From Mesostigma viride (taxonomy: Eukaryota; Streptophyta; Mesostigmatophyceae; Mesostigmatales; Mesostigmataceae), in assembly GCA_009746045.1 (NCBI GenBank), contig RPFO01000072.1, positions 3,136,823 through 3,200,822 of the forward strand: a DNA stretch of 64,000 nt. The letters are read 5' to 3'. A model generated the notes under the pieces. It was not told the DNA's origin and searched no databases. It saw only the letters and a program-made list of their open reading frames with translations. The translations under genes and the position numbers were made by a program. This document shows positions 10,301 through 18,856 of this stretch, in pieces. Numbering within the stretch: the stretch's first letter is position 1; each line of letters starts with the position of its first letter.

Positions 10301-13063
10301 ACGAAAACGCAGGATCTCATCCTCGCACAACTGAAGAAACAATTCAACAGCTCGACTCGGAAGAATAGGGTCTGGGTTCACCCTAAACTGCGCCATCCAC
10401 ACTGAATACGACGAAAGGAAGTGCGATCTAACCCCATCCAAATCTTCAATCACTTCCGAACCAGCCCTGAACAACTCGGGAGATACCGAGTGGTCCATGG
10501 CGACAGAAAGTCGCCGAAGACATCCCAGTCGAACTGTGCAGCCTTGAACCCTTTCTTCAAGAGCAGATTGACATCCATTTCCGTCAGCGGGGAGGTGTCC
10601 CAATCCTCACCTGTCTTCCCCTGCTCTAGGACCTGGTACATTTCCCACCTGCAGACAGATATGATGATGTCAAAATACTCGTGTGACAATGGGTGCTGTC
10701 TCGTGTCCTTGCAGTACTGTTTGGTCGCACAAGACAGCTTGATCCAGACGAGCAGGCTTCGAGGAACATAAGCTGTAACATCCGCTGCGTCGGGTATATT
10801 CGACCCGCACTCGGTAACAAGCAACTCGAAGGTGTCGAAGAGAGATGCCATTTCTTCCCCTTCAACCTTTTGCCTCTAAGGCTCCGCCCCATGACTTCGA
10901 ACAAAAGATCACGAAGTGTTGGATCACTCCAAGGGTTCATTATCTCATCAGCCTGGCCATATCATGTATTACTTCCATCCTCTCATGCCAGACACCGTCA
11001 TCGATCGCAACTTCGATCTCCTTCGACACAAAGGTGCTCAAGAACGACTTGGCGTCATCGTTCAGATGTTTTTCGTAAGTCGTCAACCATGACTTCCAAG
11101 TTTCCAAGCCCCTCAACTGGATCGGCTGCACACAGGTCCACAAAACGAAAAAAAAAGCATAATCGGAAAAAAAGTTTAGGGTCACTCTGCGAAGTGACCC
11201 TTCATAAAAAAATCTCAAACAGAACAAAGGACTAACTGACATGCACTATTAAGCGGCGAAAAAATAGCTCTTAGCTCACCACCCGAATTTCTCCTCCCCA
11301 CTCCCAACCTCGGCGTTCCCTGAGACTCTGGCCATCTCCCCTTTCTTCCTCTGGATGCAGCAAGACAGAGAAAAGCATACGTCTGAAAAAGTTTAGGGTC
11401 ACTCTGCGAAATGACCCTCCATAAATTAATCACACATGCGAAGGAAACGGCAAGTCAGAATTGAGAACAAAGGCGAAAAACACAGGATCTTATCGCTCAC
11501 CTCCGTTGTTGTCCCGCTCTTCTTGGGATCCTCTTTTCTTTTCGTCTCTGCCCCCCGCTTCCTCTCTGAAATTTAAAACAAACAGGGAAAAGCATACTTG
11601 TTGGCTCAGGTTAGGGTCACTCTGCGAAATGACCCATTAATTGGTCGAACGAGCTTAGCAGGGATAAGGAATACCGAAACCCGATGAAAACAACACGCAC
11701 GCTAATGGGTAAAAAACTGTTTCTCACCTGAGACGGCTCCGTACCCTCCTTCTCCGAGTCCCCCGCCACTCGCAGCCTCGCCTTCCTGCGCTCCTCCTCA
11801 AGTTTGGCTAGGTATTTCAGGCGTGCCGCCTGCCTCCATCATCCTCTTCCCCTCCTCCTGCACCTTCCTCTTCGCCTTTGCCTCCTCGTCCTTTCTTTTC
11901 CTTTCCTCATTCGCCTTTCTCTCCTTTTCGTCCCGCTCCCACGACGCCCTCTTCTCCCTGCGCTCCGCCTCCTCAACTTCGCAGCTTCCATCTCTGCCTG
12001 CTTCGCCTCATGCCGTGCCCTTTTCTTTCACCATTCCCTCCGCTCCCTTTCCAGGAGCTGAGTCCTGGGCGGCCTTCCGTTCCTTGTCTTTTTCTCCAGA
12101 TTCACCGATCTTCGGCGTGCTGCGTTGCGCTCACGATAGAAAGTCAGAAGTGCATGCGTCATTCTTCTCTTTCTTTCTTCCTCCGGAAGATCTCCAGTGG
12201 CCTTGGGTCTGCCTTGTCCCTGTCCTCCATGCTCATCGAGGAGGTCAAATGTTCTCTGCAGATCACGCAGGAACGCTCATGGGTCATCTCCTTCTCCTCC
12301 CATTCCGCTCTTGCTTTCTTCCTTGCCTGTGGGGACAGCGGCTGCTCGGCGGAGATGAGTTTTGTTGAACTTTGGCTGGGATCGGCGTTGGGGGGCGACT
12401 TCGCCTGGAGATTTTAGAAGGCGACTTGGGCGGTGATGGGACTTGGAGGTCGGTCCTTCTTTGGGAGGGGAGCTCTTGGGAAGACGCGGGCTTCGAGCTT
12501 GGTGTGAGGTTCGACCCTACGTGGTGGGACTTGGAGGAGACTGGGCGACGTGCTGACCCTTCGAGGGTCGACGCCTCGTTGGCTGGCCTTGGAGGAGACC
12601 TTGGGCGACGTGTGACCTTCGAGGTCGACGCGTCGTGGGTGGGCCCTTGGAGAGGACTTGGGCGCGACTGCAAGCTTGGCTTCGAGGTCGACGCAGTCGT
12701 GGTGGGGCCTTGGAGGAGACTTGGGGGCGAGCTGGGCTTCGAGGTAACCACCTCGCGGAGAGAGGAGAGATATAGGCAGGTATTGAGGTCGAGCCCCGTG
12801 GAGCGGCTCCTTGTGGATGCGGGCCGCTGGGGAGACTGTGGAGAACGCTCAACGGAGCTGGCCCAGCGCCGGCAGCCTGTGCTCAGGTTGCGGGCCGCTG
12901 GGGAGATTTGGAGGCCGACGCCTCCACGGAGCTTGGCGCAGCCCCGCGCACAAGAGGAGGAAACTCCTCTACGCCCTTGGGCCGGAGAGGCGGGGGCGTA
13001 CTTATGACTTAGGAGACATCGCTCGTCGACTTGAGCTTGTCGACATACGGTGGCCCTCTCCAC
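3784..13063 (-). CDS. Gene G1: large multi-exon protein with acidic tracts and a ParB-like segment, function unknown
   Basis: A minus-strand gene is supported by a series of consistent GT-AG introns. Deduced introns: 4314-4428, 6896-7226, 8385-8553, 8617-8787, 9307-9437, 9576-9705, 9760-9874, 9929-10045, 11126-11279, 11351-11500 and 11566-11727. Several small exons are multiples of three (63, 54, 54 nt). The product has an S/P-rich then K/E coiled N-terminus, a central globular part, poly-Glu and Lys/Gly linkers, a ParB/Srx-like segment, a large C-terminal part and a basic C-terminus. At least six apparent frameshifts occur, several in homopolymers (near 4800, 7438, 8830, 9060, 10480, 10870, 10960). 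The start codon is not determined. Eight of eleven introns carry the CTGCAG-type palindrome also found in G2. It could be a host gene, an element cargo gene or a decaying copy. Confidence 0.6.
4429..6895 (-). CDS. G1 large exon: folded region followed by acidic and repeat linker
   Basis: The exon opens after an acceptor at 6896 with a KKKLDRLFEISKG start and reads openly for about 590 residues to 5115. WDQMTVWYSSHSLPKGG followed by RKKAFVRRVAAEV resembles a SAP-type helix pair (weak). Downstream, a 36-bp tandem repeat (5045-5225) encodes KSSPQKTS-type units, then comes an Asp/Glu block (about 4620-4830) from CCT and CAT microsatellites on the plus strand. The natural frame switches in C-runs and near 4800. 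The exon ends at a GTGAGG donor at 4428. Confidence 0.55.
4602..4830. repeat. CCT/CAT microsatellite (poly-Glu/Asp coding on minus strand)
   Basis: Long runs of CCT, with eight CAT units around 4738-4760, encode uninterrupted Glu and Asp on the minus strand within G1. Open frames on the other strand and in the other phases (poly-Ser, poly-Pro, poly-Arg) are artefacts of the trinucleotide repeat. Confidence 0.9.
5045..5225. repeat. 36-bp coding tandem repeat, about five units
   Basis: Units contain GACGTCTTCTGCGG followed by GACGACTTCTCTCCCCC. C-run length differs between units (five or six C), which moves the reading frame from unit to unit on the minus strand. This is either true slippage or sequencing error in homopolymers. 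Confidence 0.85.
6942..7199. repeat. Four copies of the intronic palindrome in G1 intron 6896-7226
   Basis: Copies at 6942-6963 (GGGTCGACTTGCAGCGTGAC), 7018-7039 (starts GGGTCACTCTGCG), 7135-7155 (GGTCACTCCACAGTGCGACC) and about 7180-7199. All lie in one 331-nt intron bounded on the minus strand by ATCT|GTAAGT and GACAG|GAGG. The intron is about twice the size of its neighbours, in keeping with several motif insertions. Confidence 0.75.
7227..8384 (-). CDS. G1 exon with ParB/sulfiredoxin-like segment
   Basis: The exon begins after a CGTTCAG acceptor (8385) with GAEGEGDGDGRLAGND and runs about 385 residues. The segment LRYAVVDGNHYFKGLKSF near 7445-7500 resembles the 'VVDGxHRxxAL' core of ParB/Srx-fold domains, preceded by the expected N-terminal sheet region (PFDFQPREVF). 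The canonical Arg after His is Tyr here, so activity is doubtful. A G-run at about 7438 breaks the frame. Reading then resumes as VTHVKKLMCEGGA and ends at LLPNWDECKKFPEI before the donor at 7226. The ParB link is a motif guess. Confidence 0.5.
8385..8787. repeat. Tandemly duplicated intron + 63-nt exon unit within G1
   Basis: Introns 8385-8553 and 8617-8787 are close copies of each other: same GTGCGTTTTT donor, palindrome at 8504-8526 and 8736-8758, and a CAATAAATAGTTTAACGT block near the acceptor. The 63-nt exon 8554-8616 (Glu/Lys/Gly, 21 codons) is a copy of the end of the next upstream exon. A segment of about 230 bp was duplicated in tandem, adding one exon and one intron without changing the frame. 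Confidence 0.8.
8788..9306 (-). CDS. G1 exon with folded segment and charged linker
   Basis: The minus-strand exon reads TTTLQAAKKLIAER, then IGDLILGNPPKD and GEFRKYLTQLRVEAAADF. After an apparent frameshift near 9060 it reads GTEKFKWKPKAYTEAKVDKV and a Lys/Glu-rich linker ending in the KGKKGKKAGEK block that is duplicated downstream. A second break lies in a G-run near 8835. The family is not recognised. Confidence 0.55.
9386..9404. repeat. Intronic palindrome copy (intron 9307-9437)
   Basis: AGCTCTGCAGCGCGACCTT, centred on CTGCAG, lies about 35 nt inside the donor side of a 131-nt G1 intron. Confidence 0.65.
9438..9928 (-). CDS. Three small G1 exons (9438-9575, 9706-9759, 9875-9928)
   Basis: Minus-strand exons of 138, 54 and 54 nt with clean GT/AG borders and no frame change across them. 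In translation order: EGDIPRFEGQSPSAWKPE, DDDQPFEEVEGMGTENVE, then EVDEKEEEE followed by a poly-Glu run ending PEPTPKGKGKAK. These form an acidic disordered linker. Two adjacent exons of exactly 18 codons suggest exon duplication or regular intron insertion. Confidence 0.65.
9645..9665. repeat. Intronic palindrome copy (intron 9576-9705)
   Basis: GTTGCTCTGCGGAGCGACCCC, given here in two parts as GTTGCTCTGCGG and AGCGACCCC, lies mid-intron with arms GGTCGCTC-like and GAGCGACC. Confidence 0.65.
10046..11125 (-). CDS. G1 central exon (alpha-helical, frameshifted)
   Basis: The exon starts after a TGTGCAG acceptor at 11126 with PIQLRGLETWKSWLTTYEKH and reads through WHERMEVIHDMARL, DEIMNPWSDPTLRDLLFEVM, MASLFDTFELLVTECG and ELFRAGSEVIEDLDGVRSHF to REWRFDIE, ending at the GTAATT donor at 10045. 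Joining these segments needs single-base frame changes near 10960, 10870 and 10480. The content is Leu/Trp-rich and probably helical. No family is recognised. This was probably one continuous exon of about 360 codons. Confidence 0.55.
11179..11200. repeat. Intronic palindrome copy in G1 intron 11126-11279
   Basis: Perfect 8-bp arms GGGTCACT and AGTGACCC flank CTGCGA. On the minus strand it is followed by TAAACTTTTTTTCCGATTATG and a T-rich tract to the acceptor. That continuation is shared with the next two introns. Confidence 0.85.
11280..11565 (-). CDS. Two small G1 exons (11280-11350 and 11501-11565)
   Basis: Exons of 71 and 65 nt, bordered by minus-strand acceptors CATCCAG and TTTCAG and donors GTGAGC. 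They encode basic and acidic residues only, and lie between three introns of nearly equal length (154, 150, 162 nt). Exon borders are inferred from consensus splice sites. Confidence 0.5.
11396..11417. repeat. Intronic palindrome copy in G1 intron 11351-11500
   Basis: GGGTCACTCTGCG then AAATGACCC. On the minus strand it is followed by TAAACTTTTTCAGACG, TATGCTTTTCTCTGT and the acceptor CATCCAG. This is the clearest case of similarity extending from the palindrome to the 3' end of the intron. Confidence 0.85.
11614..11635. repeat. Intronic palindrome copy in G1 intron 11566-11727
   Basis: GGGTCACTCTGCG then AAATGACCC, identical to the copy at 11396. On the minus strand it continues TAACCTGAGCC, GTATGCTTTTCCCTGT and the acceptor TTTCAG, matching the two neighbouring introns. 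Confidence 0.85.
11728..13063 (-). CDS. G1 putative 5' coding region, low complexity and coiled coil
   Basis: The minus strand encodes a Ser/Pro/Arg-rich stretch (12284-13063) followed by a Lys/Glu/Arg coiled coil (SWERDEKERKANEERKRKDE) and LAKLEEERRKARLRV before the donor at 11727. The frame is broken several times. The 12400-12950 part has a GGxCTTGGAGGAGACTT-like quasi-repeat of about 50-60 bp on the plus strand. Start codon and exon limits are not determined. Confidence 0.4.
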
Positions 13064-13436
13064 CTCTTACCCTTCTGCAGGCAAAGAGGCCCTCTCCTGC
13101 TGCCTCTTTTTCTTCTGCAGGCAAGGAGGCCTTCTCCAGCTCCTCCTTTTCCTTCTGAAGCTGGAACTTTTCCTCTCCTTCTGTGTGTTCTTTCCCTCAC
13201 GGAAAATAAGGAAAAACAAATTGACCAATGATCGGATGAAAAACGTGTAAAATTCGCATTAGCGTGAGGGGTGGCTTCTGCAGTGCCGGGGGCGCTACCT
13301 AGAGAAGAAAATAGCGAAATGAAATCCGTTTCAGGTTTGGGGAAAAAAAAAAAAATCGAAGATGTAACATATGTCGGGAAGGGGTTATTCTGTAGCGAGC
13401 CCTTCCGTAACATAAGACATAGACATGTTAATGGGG

Positions 13437-13911
13437 AGGGTGACTCTGGCGCGCGACCTAACAAAAAAATATAGTATATAATTCAATAAAGGGTGATCTC
13501 GGAACGCGACTACAAACAATGTGATTGAATAAACGTATCTTAAATGGTGACTCGGCAGCGGCGACGACACAAATGGTTAGAATAACGTATCTTGTGAAAG
13601 GTTGACTCTGCAGCGGGCGCCTAAAACAAAATGTTATTGAATAACTATCTTGGAAAGGTGCTCCTCAGCGCGCCCTACAAGAAATATGATATAAAAATAT
13701 TTCATGGAAGATGACTCTGGCAGCGCGACCGTAAACAATTGGTGATTGAATAACGTATCTTGGAAAGGTGACTCTGCAGCGCGCAGCCCTTACAACAATG
13801 AATGGAATTTGCATTGTGAGGGGGTCAACTCTGCAGGCGGCCTACAAACAAAGACTGCGACATTGCCGCAAGGGTAGGGGTCACTTCTGCCACAGAGGCG
13901 ACTCCTACCCC
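13437..13911. repeat. About 54-bp satellite built on the intronic palindrome, about 8 copies
   Basis: Units start near 13438, 13492, 13546, 13600, 13657, 13710, 13767 and 13822. The consensus begins GGTGACTCTGCAGCGCGACC and continues roughly TACAAACAATGTGATTGAAT, AACGTATCTTGGAAA. The last element (13875-13911) folds as GGGGTCACTTCTG with CAGAGGCGACTCCTACCCC. Copies are riddled with single-base indels, as expected near an assembly gap, or from divergence. Confidence 0.85.
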
Positions 13912-13936
13912 GAACATATTGACACTCCCCAAAATC

Positions 13937-16515
13937 ACGCATGGATGGTGGGTTGGTGGGTGCTGCATGCATGGATGGTGGGTGGGAGGCTGGCATTNNN
14001 NNNNNNNNNNNNNNNNNNNNNNNNNNNNNNNNNNNNNNNNNNNNNNNNNNNNNNNNNNNNNNNNNNNNNNNNNNNNNNNNNNNNNNNNNNNNNNNNNNNN
14101 NNNNNNNNNNNNNNNNNNNNNNNNNNNNNNNNNNNNNNNNNNNNNNNNNNNGATGGTGGTGGTGGGGTGCTGGCATGCATGGATGGTGGTGGTGGGTGCT
14201 GGCATGCATGGATGGTGGTGGTGGGGTGCTGGCATGCATGGATGGTGGTGGTGGGGTGCTGGCATGCATGGATGGTGGTGGTGGGTGCTGGCATGCATGG
14301 ATGGTGGTGGTGGGGTGCTGGCATGCATGGATGGTGGTGGTGGGGGCTGGCATGCATGGATGGTGGGTGGGGTGGCTGGCATGCATGGATGGTGCTGGTG
14401 GGTGGCTGGCACGCATGGATGGTGGTGGTGGGTGCTGGCATGCATGGATGGTGGTGGTGGGGTGCTGGCATGCATGGATGGTGGTGGTGGGTGGCTGGCA
14501 TGCATGGATGGTGGTGGTGGGTGCTGGCATGCATGGATGGTGGTGGTGGGTGCTGGCACGCATGGATGGTGGTGGTGGGTGCTGGCACGCATGGATGGTG
14601 GTGGTGGGGTGCTGGCATGCATGGATGGTGGTGGGGGTGCTGGCATGCATGGATGGTGGTGGTGGGTGCTGGCATGCATGGATGGTGGTGGTGGGGTGCT
14701 GGCACGCATGGATGGTGGTGGTGGGGTGCTGGCACGCATGGATGGTGGTGGTGGGGTGCTGGCATGCATGGATGGTGGTGGTGGGGTGCTGGCATGCATG
14801 GATGGTGGTGGTGGGTGGCTGGCATGCATGGATGGTGGTGGTGGGGTGCTGGCATGCATGGATGGTGCTGGTGGGTGGCTGGCACGCATGGATGGTGGTG
14901 GTGGGGTGCTGGCACGCATGGATGATGGTGGTGGGGTGCTGGCATGCATGGATGGTGGTGGTGGGGTGCTGGCATGCACGGATGGTGGTGGTGGGTGGCT
15001 GGCATGCATGGATGGTGGTGGTGGGGTGCTGGCACGCATGGATGGTGGTGGTGGGGTGCTGGCACGCATGGATGGTGGTGGTGGGGTGCTGGCATGCATG
15101 GATGGTGGTGGTGGGGTGCTGGCACGCATGGATGATGGTGGTGGGTGCTGGCATGCATGGATGGTGGTGGTGGGGTGCTGGCACGCATGGATGGTGGCGG
15201 TGGGGTGCTGGCATGCATGGATGGTGCTGGTGGGTGGCTGGCACGCATGGATGGTGGTGGTGGGGTGCTGGCACGCATGGATGATGGTGGTGGGGTGCTG
15301 GCATGCATGGATGGTGGTGGTGGGGTGCTGGCACGCATGGATGGTGGTGGTGGGGTGCTGGCATGCATGGATGGTGGTGGTGGGGTGCTGGCACGCATGG
15401 ATGGTGGTGGTGGGTGCTGGCACGCATGGATCAGTGGTGGTGGTGGGGTGCTGGCATGCATGGATGGTGGTGGTGGGGTGCTGGCACGCATGGATGATGG
15501 TGGTGGGGTGCTGGCATGCATGGATGGTGGTGGTGGGGTGCTGGCATGCATGGATGGTGGTGGTGGGTGGCTGGCACGCATGGATGATGGTGGTGGGGTG
15601 CTGGCATGCATGGATGGTGGTGGTGGGGTGCTGGCATGCATGGATGGTGGTGGTGGGGTGCTGGCACGCATGGATGGTGGTGGTGGGGTGCTGGCATGCA
15701 TGGATGGTGGTGGTGGGGTGCTGGCACGCATGGATGATGGTGGTGGGGTGCTGGCATGCATGGATGGTGGTGGTGGGGTGCTGGCATGCATGGATGGTGG
15801 TGGTGGGTGCTGGCACGCATGGATGGTGGTGGTGGGGTGCTGGCATGCATGGATGGTGGTGGTGGGGTGCTGGCATGCATGGATGGTGGTGGTGGGTGGC
15901 TGGCATGCATGGATGGTGGTGGTGGGGTGCTGGCACGCATGGATGGTGGTGGTGGGGTGCTGGCATGCATGGATGGTGGTGGTGGGGTGCTGGCATGCAT
16001 GGATGGTGGTGGTGGGGTGCTGGCATGCATGGATGGTGGTGGTGGGGTGCTGGCATGCATGGATGATGGTGGTGGGGTGCTGGCATGCATGGATGGTGGT
16101 GGTGGGGTGCTGGCACGCATGGATGGTGGTGGTGGGGTGCTGGCACGCATGGATGATGGTGGTGGGGTGCTGGCATGCATGGATGGTGGTGGTGGGTGCT
16201 GGCATGCATGGATGGTGGTGGTGGGGTGCTGGCACGCATGGATGATGGTGGTGGGGTGCTGGCACGCATGGATGGTGGTGGTGGGGTGCTGGCATGCATG
16301 GATGATGGTGGTGGGGTGCTGGCATGCATGGATGGTGGTGGTGGGGTGCTGGCATGCATGGATGGTGGTGGTGGGGTGCTGGCACGCATGGATGATGGTG
16401 GTGGGGTGCTGGCATGCATGGATGGTGGTGGTGGGGTGCTGGCATGCATGGATGATGGTGGTGGGTGGCTGGCATGCATGCATGATGGTGGTGGGTGGCT
16501 GGCATGCATGGATGG
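13937..16515. repeat. 30-bp minisatellite, interrupted by the assembly gap
   Basis: The unit is TGCTGGCATGCATGGATGGT followed by GGTGGTGGGG, about 30 bp with occasional 31-bp units. Unit variants are GCATGC or GCACGC, GATGGTGG or GATGATGG, and ATGGTGCTGG. Because the period is divisible by three, all frames stay open (HHHHPCMPAP-type peptides on the minus strand). These are not genes. Variants such as GGTGCTGGTGGGTGGCTGG recur at intervals, suggesting blocks duplicated as groups. Confidence 0.97.
13998..14151. other. Assembly gap of 154 N inside the minisatellite
   Basis: A run of N lies between GGCTGGCATT and GATGGTGGTGG. True array length is unknown. Confidence 1.
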
Positions 16516-17052
16516 TGGACATATCGCTGGCTGAGGACCAACACGAAAAAAGAAGCCATATGGCTGGCTGAGGACCAACACGAAAAAAGAAAACATTTAG
16601 CTGGCTGAGGACCAATACGAAAAAATACTCTGGTCGCTCGCCGAGAACCAACCAGAAAAAAGAAGCCGTGTCGCTGGCTGAGGACCAACACGAAAAAAGA
16701 AAATATATTGCTGGCTGAGGACCAACCCTAAAAAAGAAGGCATATCGCTGGCTGAGGACCAACACGAAAACAGAAGCCTTGTCGCTGGCTGAGGACCAAC
16801 CCTTAAAAAGAAGGCATAGCGCTGGCCGAGAACCAACCAGAAAAAGAAGCCGTGTCGCTGGCTGAGGACCAACGCGAAAAAAGAAAAATATTGCTGGCTG
16901 AGGACCAACCCTAAAAAAGAAGTCATATCGCTGGCTGAGGACCAACACGAAAACAGATGCCATGTCGCTGGCTGAGGACCAACCCTTAAAAAGAAGGCAT
17001 ATCGCTGGCCGAGAACCAACCAGAAAAAAGAAGTCATGTCGCTGGCTGAGGA
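16516..17052. repeat. About 37-bp satellite with a five-unit higher-order period
   Basis: About 14 units of TCGCTGGCTGAGGACCAAC followed by a variable four-base word, an A-rich run and GAAGNC. The words run CCAG, CACG, CCCT, CACG, CCTT, then CCAG, GCG, CCCT, CACG, CCTT, CCAG. The CCAG units (GCCGAGAACCAACCAG) recur at about 16640, 16825 and 17008, a higher-order period of about 184 bp. It abuts the 30-bp minisatellite with no spacer. Confidence 0.9.
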
Positions 17053-17869
17053 CTACAAAAGGGCATCATAGACGCCACCCTGCTCGCGCGAGTAATAGGG
17101 GTTCGTTGCACATTTACCTGCACGCATAAATCAGGAAGGGGGAAAAACGGCATTGAACAGGACCACGATTAGAATTGGGCTAGCTATAAACTAACCTGAC
17201 CATTTGAAGGCATAGCAACAAACATCAAGCTCGACATAGAAAAAGACTGCGCTGTTGATGCACCTTCTTTATCAGGGCGGCGAGTTGAGGCGTCATTTGT
17301 CTCACCATCTTCAGGCAGCGATGATTATTACAGAAAACAGCTATGGCGGCAGCAGTGGTGGTGCGGTTTTCGAAACCCAACAGCTGTTGTGACCGATCGT
17401 CCGTGGAGCGACCCCTGTCAACGGCCCAGCGTAACCGGCGTTCAGGACGGAAAACGTGGCATGCTCGCCATTCGGCCAACGAGGCGAAACGCGGGTCTAG
17501 ATTATTCTTATTGACAAACCGCGCATGCGGATTGGACGACTCACAATGTGACGTAATCCAAGCGTCGGTCTTCACGGTCCCGCAGGTATAAAAAGGAACA
17601 ACACGCACAAAATTTGACGCGGCAATCGGGATGTTTGGATTCGGGCGTCACCATGCTGCTGTGTATAACTACGTCCTCGGTTCGATTCTAGCGTGAGCCC
17701 GGTGCTTTTTTGCACGTCGTCTGAGAGATCATCTGTCATATTACCACCAGTCGTCACTCTGCAAAGCGACGTGCCTACTGCCACGTGGTATGGCAAAAAT
17801 TTCGAATGCAGAACTTTTGGGGTATACTAATAAATATAATAATAAATCGTGTATAGTAAATGTATGGGC
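17053..17869. other. Intergenic stretch with one palindrome-like copy
   Basis: No supported gene. 17752-17775 (CGTCACTCTGCAAAGCGACG) resembles the intronic palindrome. The rest is unique-looking sequence, turning AT-rich after 17800. Confidence 0.5.
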
Positions 17870-17883
17870 ATATATACTAACAT

Positions 17884-18850
17884 GCACACGGCTGATTGGA
17901 TTGCTCTTTTCGCGGACCTCAACGCCCAGGGACGTGCGTGGCTGTTCTCGCTTTCCTTGCGGAGTGTGGGCTCGGCGTACCTTCGTGCTCTTCCCATGGC
18001 CCCCCCATTCGCCTTGGCTCCCAGCCACTACTCGGTGGCGCTCCGGCACCAGCTATTTGCCCCGCAGCCTCTTGTTCCGGCCGGGCGGCCTTGTGGTAGC
18101 TGTGGGCAGCCGCTGGATCCCACGGGGACTCACTACCTTGCCTGCATGGGGGGCCAACAGAATCAGAATTGGTATTTGTATTTGCACACTGTCCTCCTGA
18201 CGGTGGTGCTCGCCATGATTCGGTCGGTTTTCCCCCACGCGAACATCCGGTCCGAGGATGCGGATGGCGCTGCCTTCTATTCCCCCAACCACCGGCCTGA
18301 CATCGTGGTGCTGGACTTTGAGGGGGGTGGCCGGCATCTGCTTATTGACGTTTCGGTGGCGCGGCCCTTGGCTCTTAGCCACGTGGCTGGGGCCTCCCTC
18401 ACGGCAGGTTACACGGCGGACCGGGCGGAGCGGGCCAAGCTCCTGGCCTACGGCGACGTCGGGCACCATCGTGTGGTGCCCTTTGTCCTGGAGGAGTTTG
18501 GGGCCATGGGGCCCCTGACCTCCGCCTTCTTCAAGGAGTGTTGCCGGCTCCGGGAGGACCGGCTGGACCTGGAGGGCCAGCGGGCCCCATGGTCGGCGCG
18601 GACCTGGACGTCATATTCAAGGCGTCAGCGCTTGTCGGTGGCGCTGACTCGGGCCATGGCTGACATCATGCTCCGCCGTACGCGGGCTGATTTTGCGGTG
18701 CAGCAGGGCTATTAGGTTCCTCCCGTTAGGCGTTTCCATTGGTCTTATCGTAGTATAGAGCTTTGACATGGCTCTGTATATAGGTTTATAGCTGGGCGTT
18801 TGCTTTGGTTTGAGTGATTTCACTCTGCTGTAAGTAATTATATTTTTAAT
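17884..18850 (+). mobile_element. 5'-truncated non-LTR retroelement, copy 1 (C-terminal part and 3' UTR)
   Basis: The frame to the stop at 18715 encodes the C-terminal part only. It contains a zinc-knuckle-like CGSCGQPLDPTGTHYLAC (CX2C, then H and C) and, about 60 residues later, RPDIVVLD ... LLIDVSVARPL, which fits the PD-(D/E) core of the restriction-like endonuclease of R2-type non-LTR elements. The reverse transcriptase is missing. The 3' UTR ends in TAAGTAATTATATTTTTAAT. One in-frame difference from copy 2 is TSYSRRQ instead of TSYWRQ. Confidence 0.8.
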
Positions 18851-18856
18851 ATATAA

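Noticed and set aside
13768-16963. Very long open frames of 270-920 codons on both strands
   Set aside because: They are products of the 30-bp minisatellite (period divisible by three) and run through the N gap. All six frames stay open with simple repeated peptides.
16516-17052. Regularly spaced 37-bp units suggesting a CRISPR array
   Set aside because: Units are contiguous with no unique spacers, the context is eukaryotic and there are no cas genes. It is a satellite.
17655-17710. GGTTCGATTCTAG resembling a tRNA T-loop
   Set aside because: Flanking bases do not form a T-stem or acceptor stem, so no cloverleaf could be drawn.
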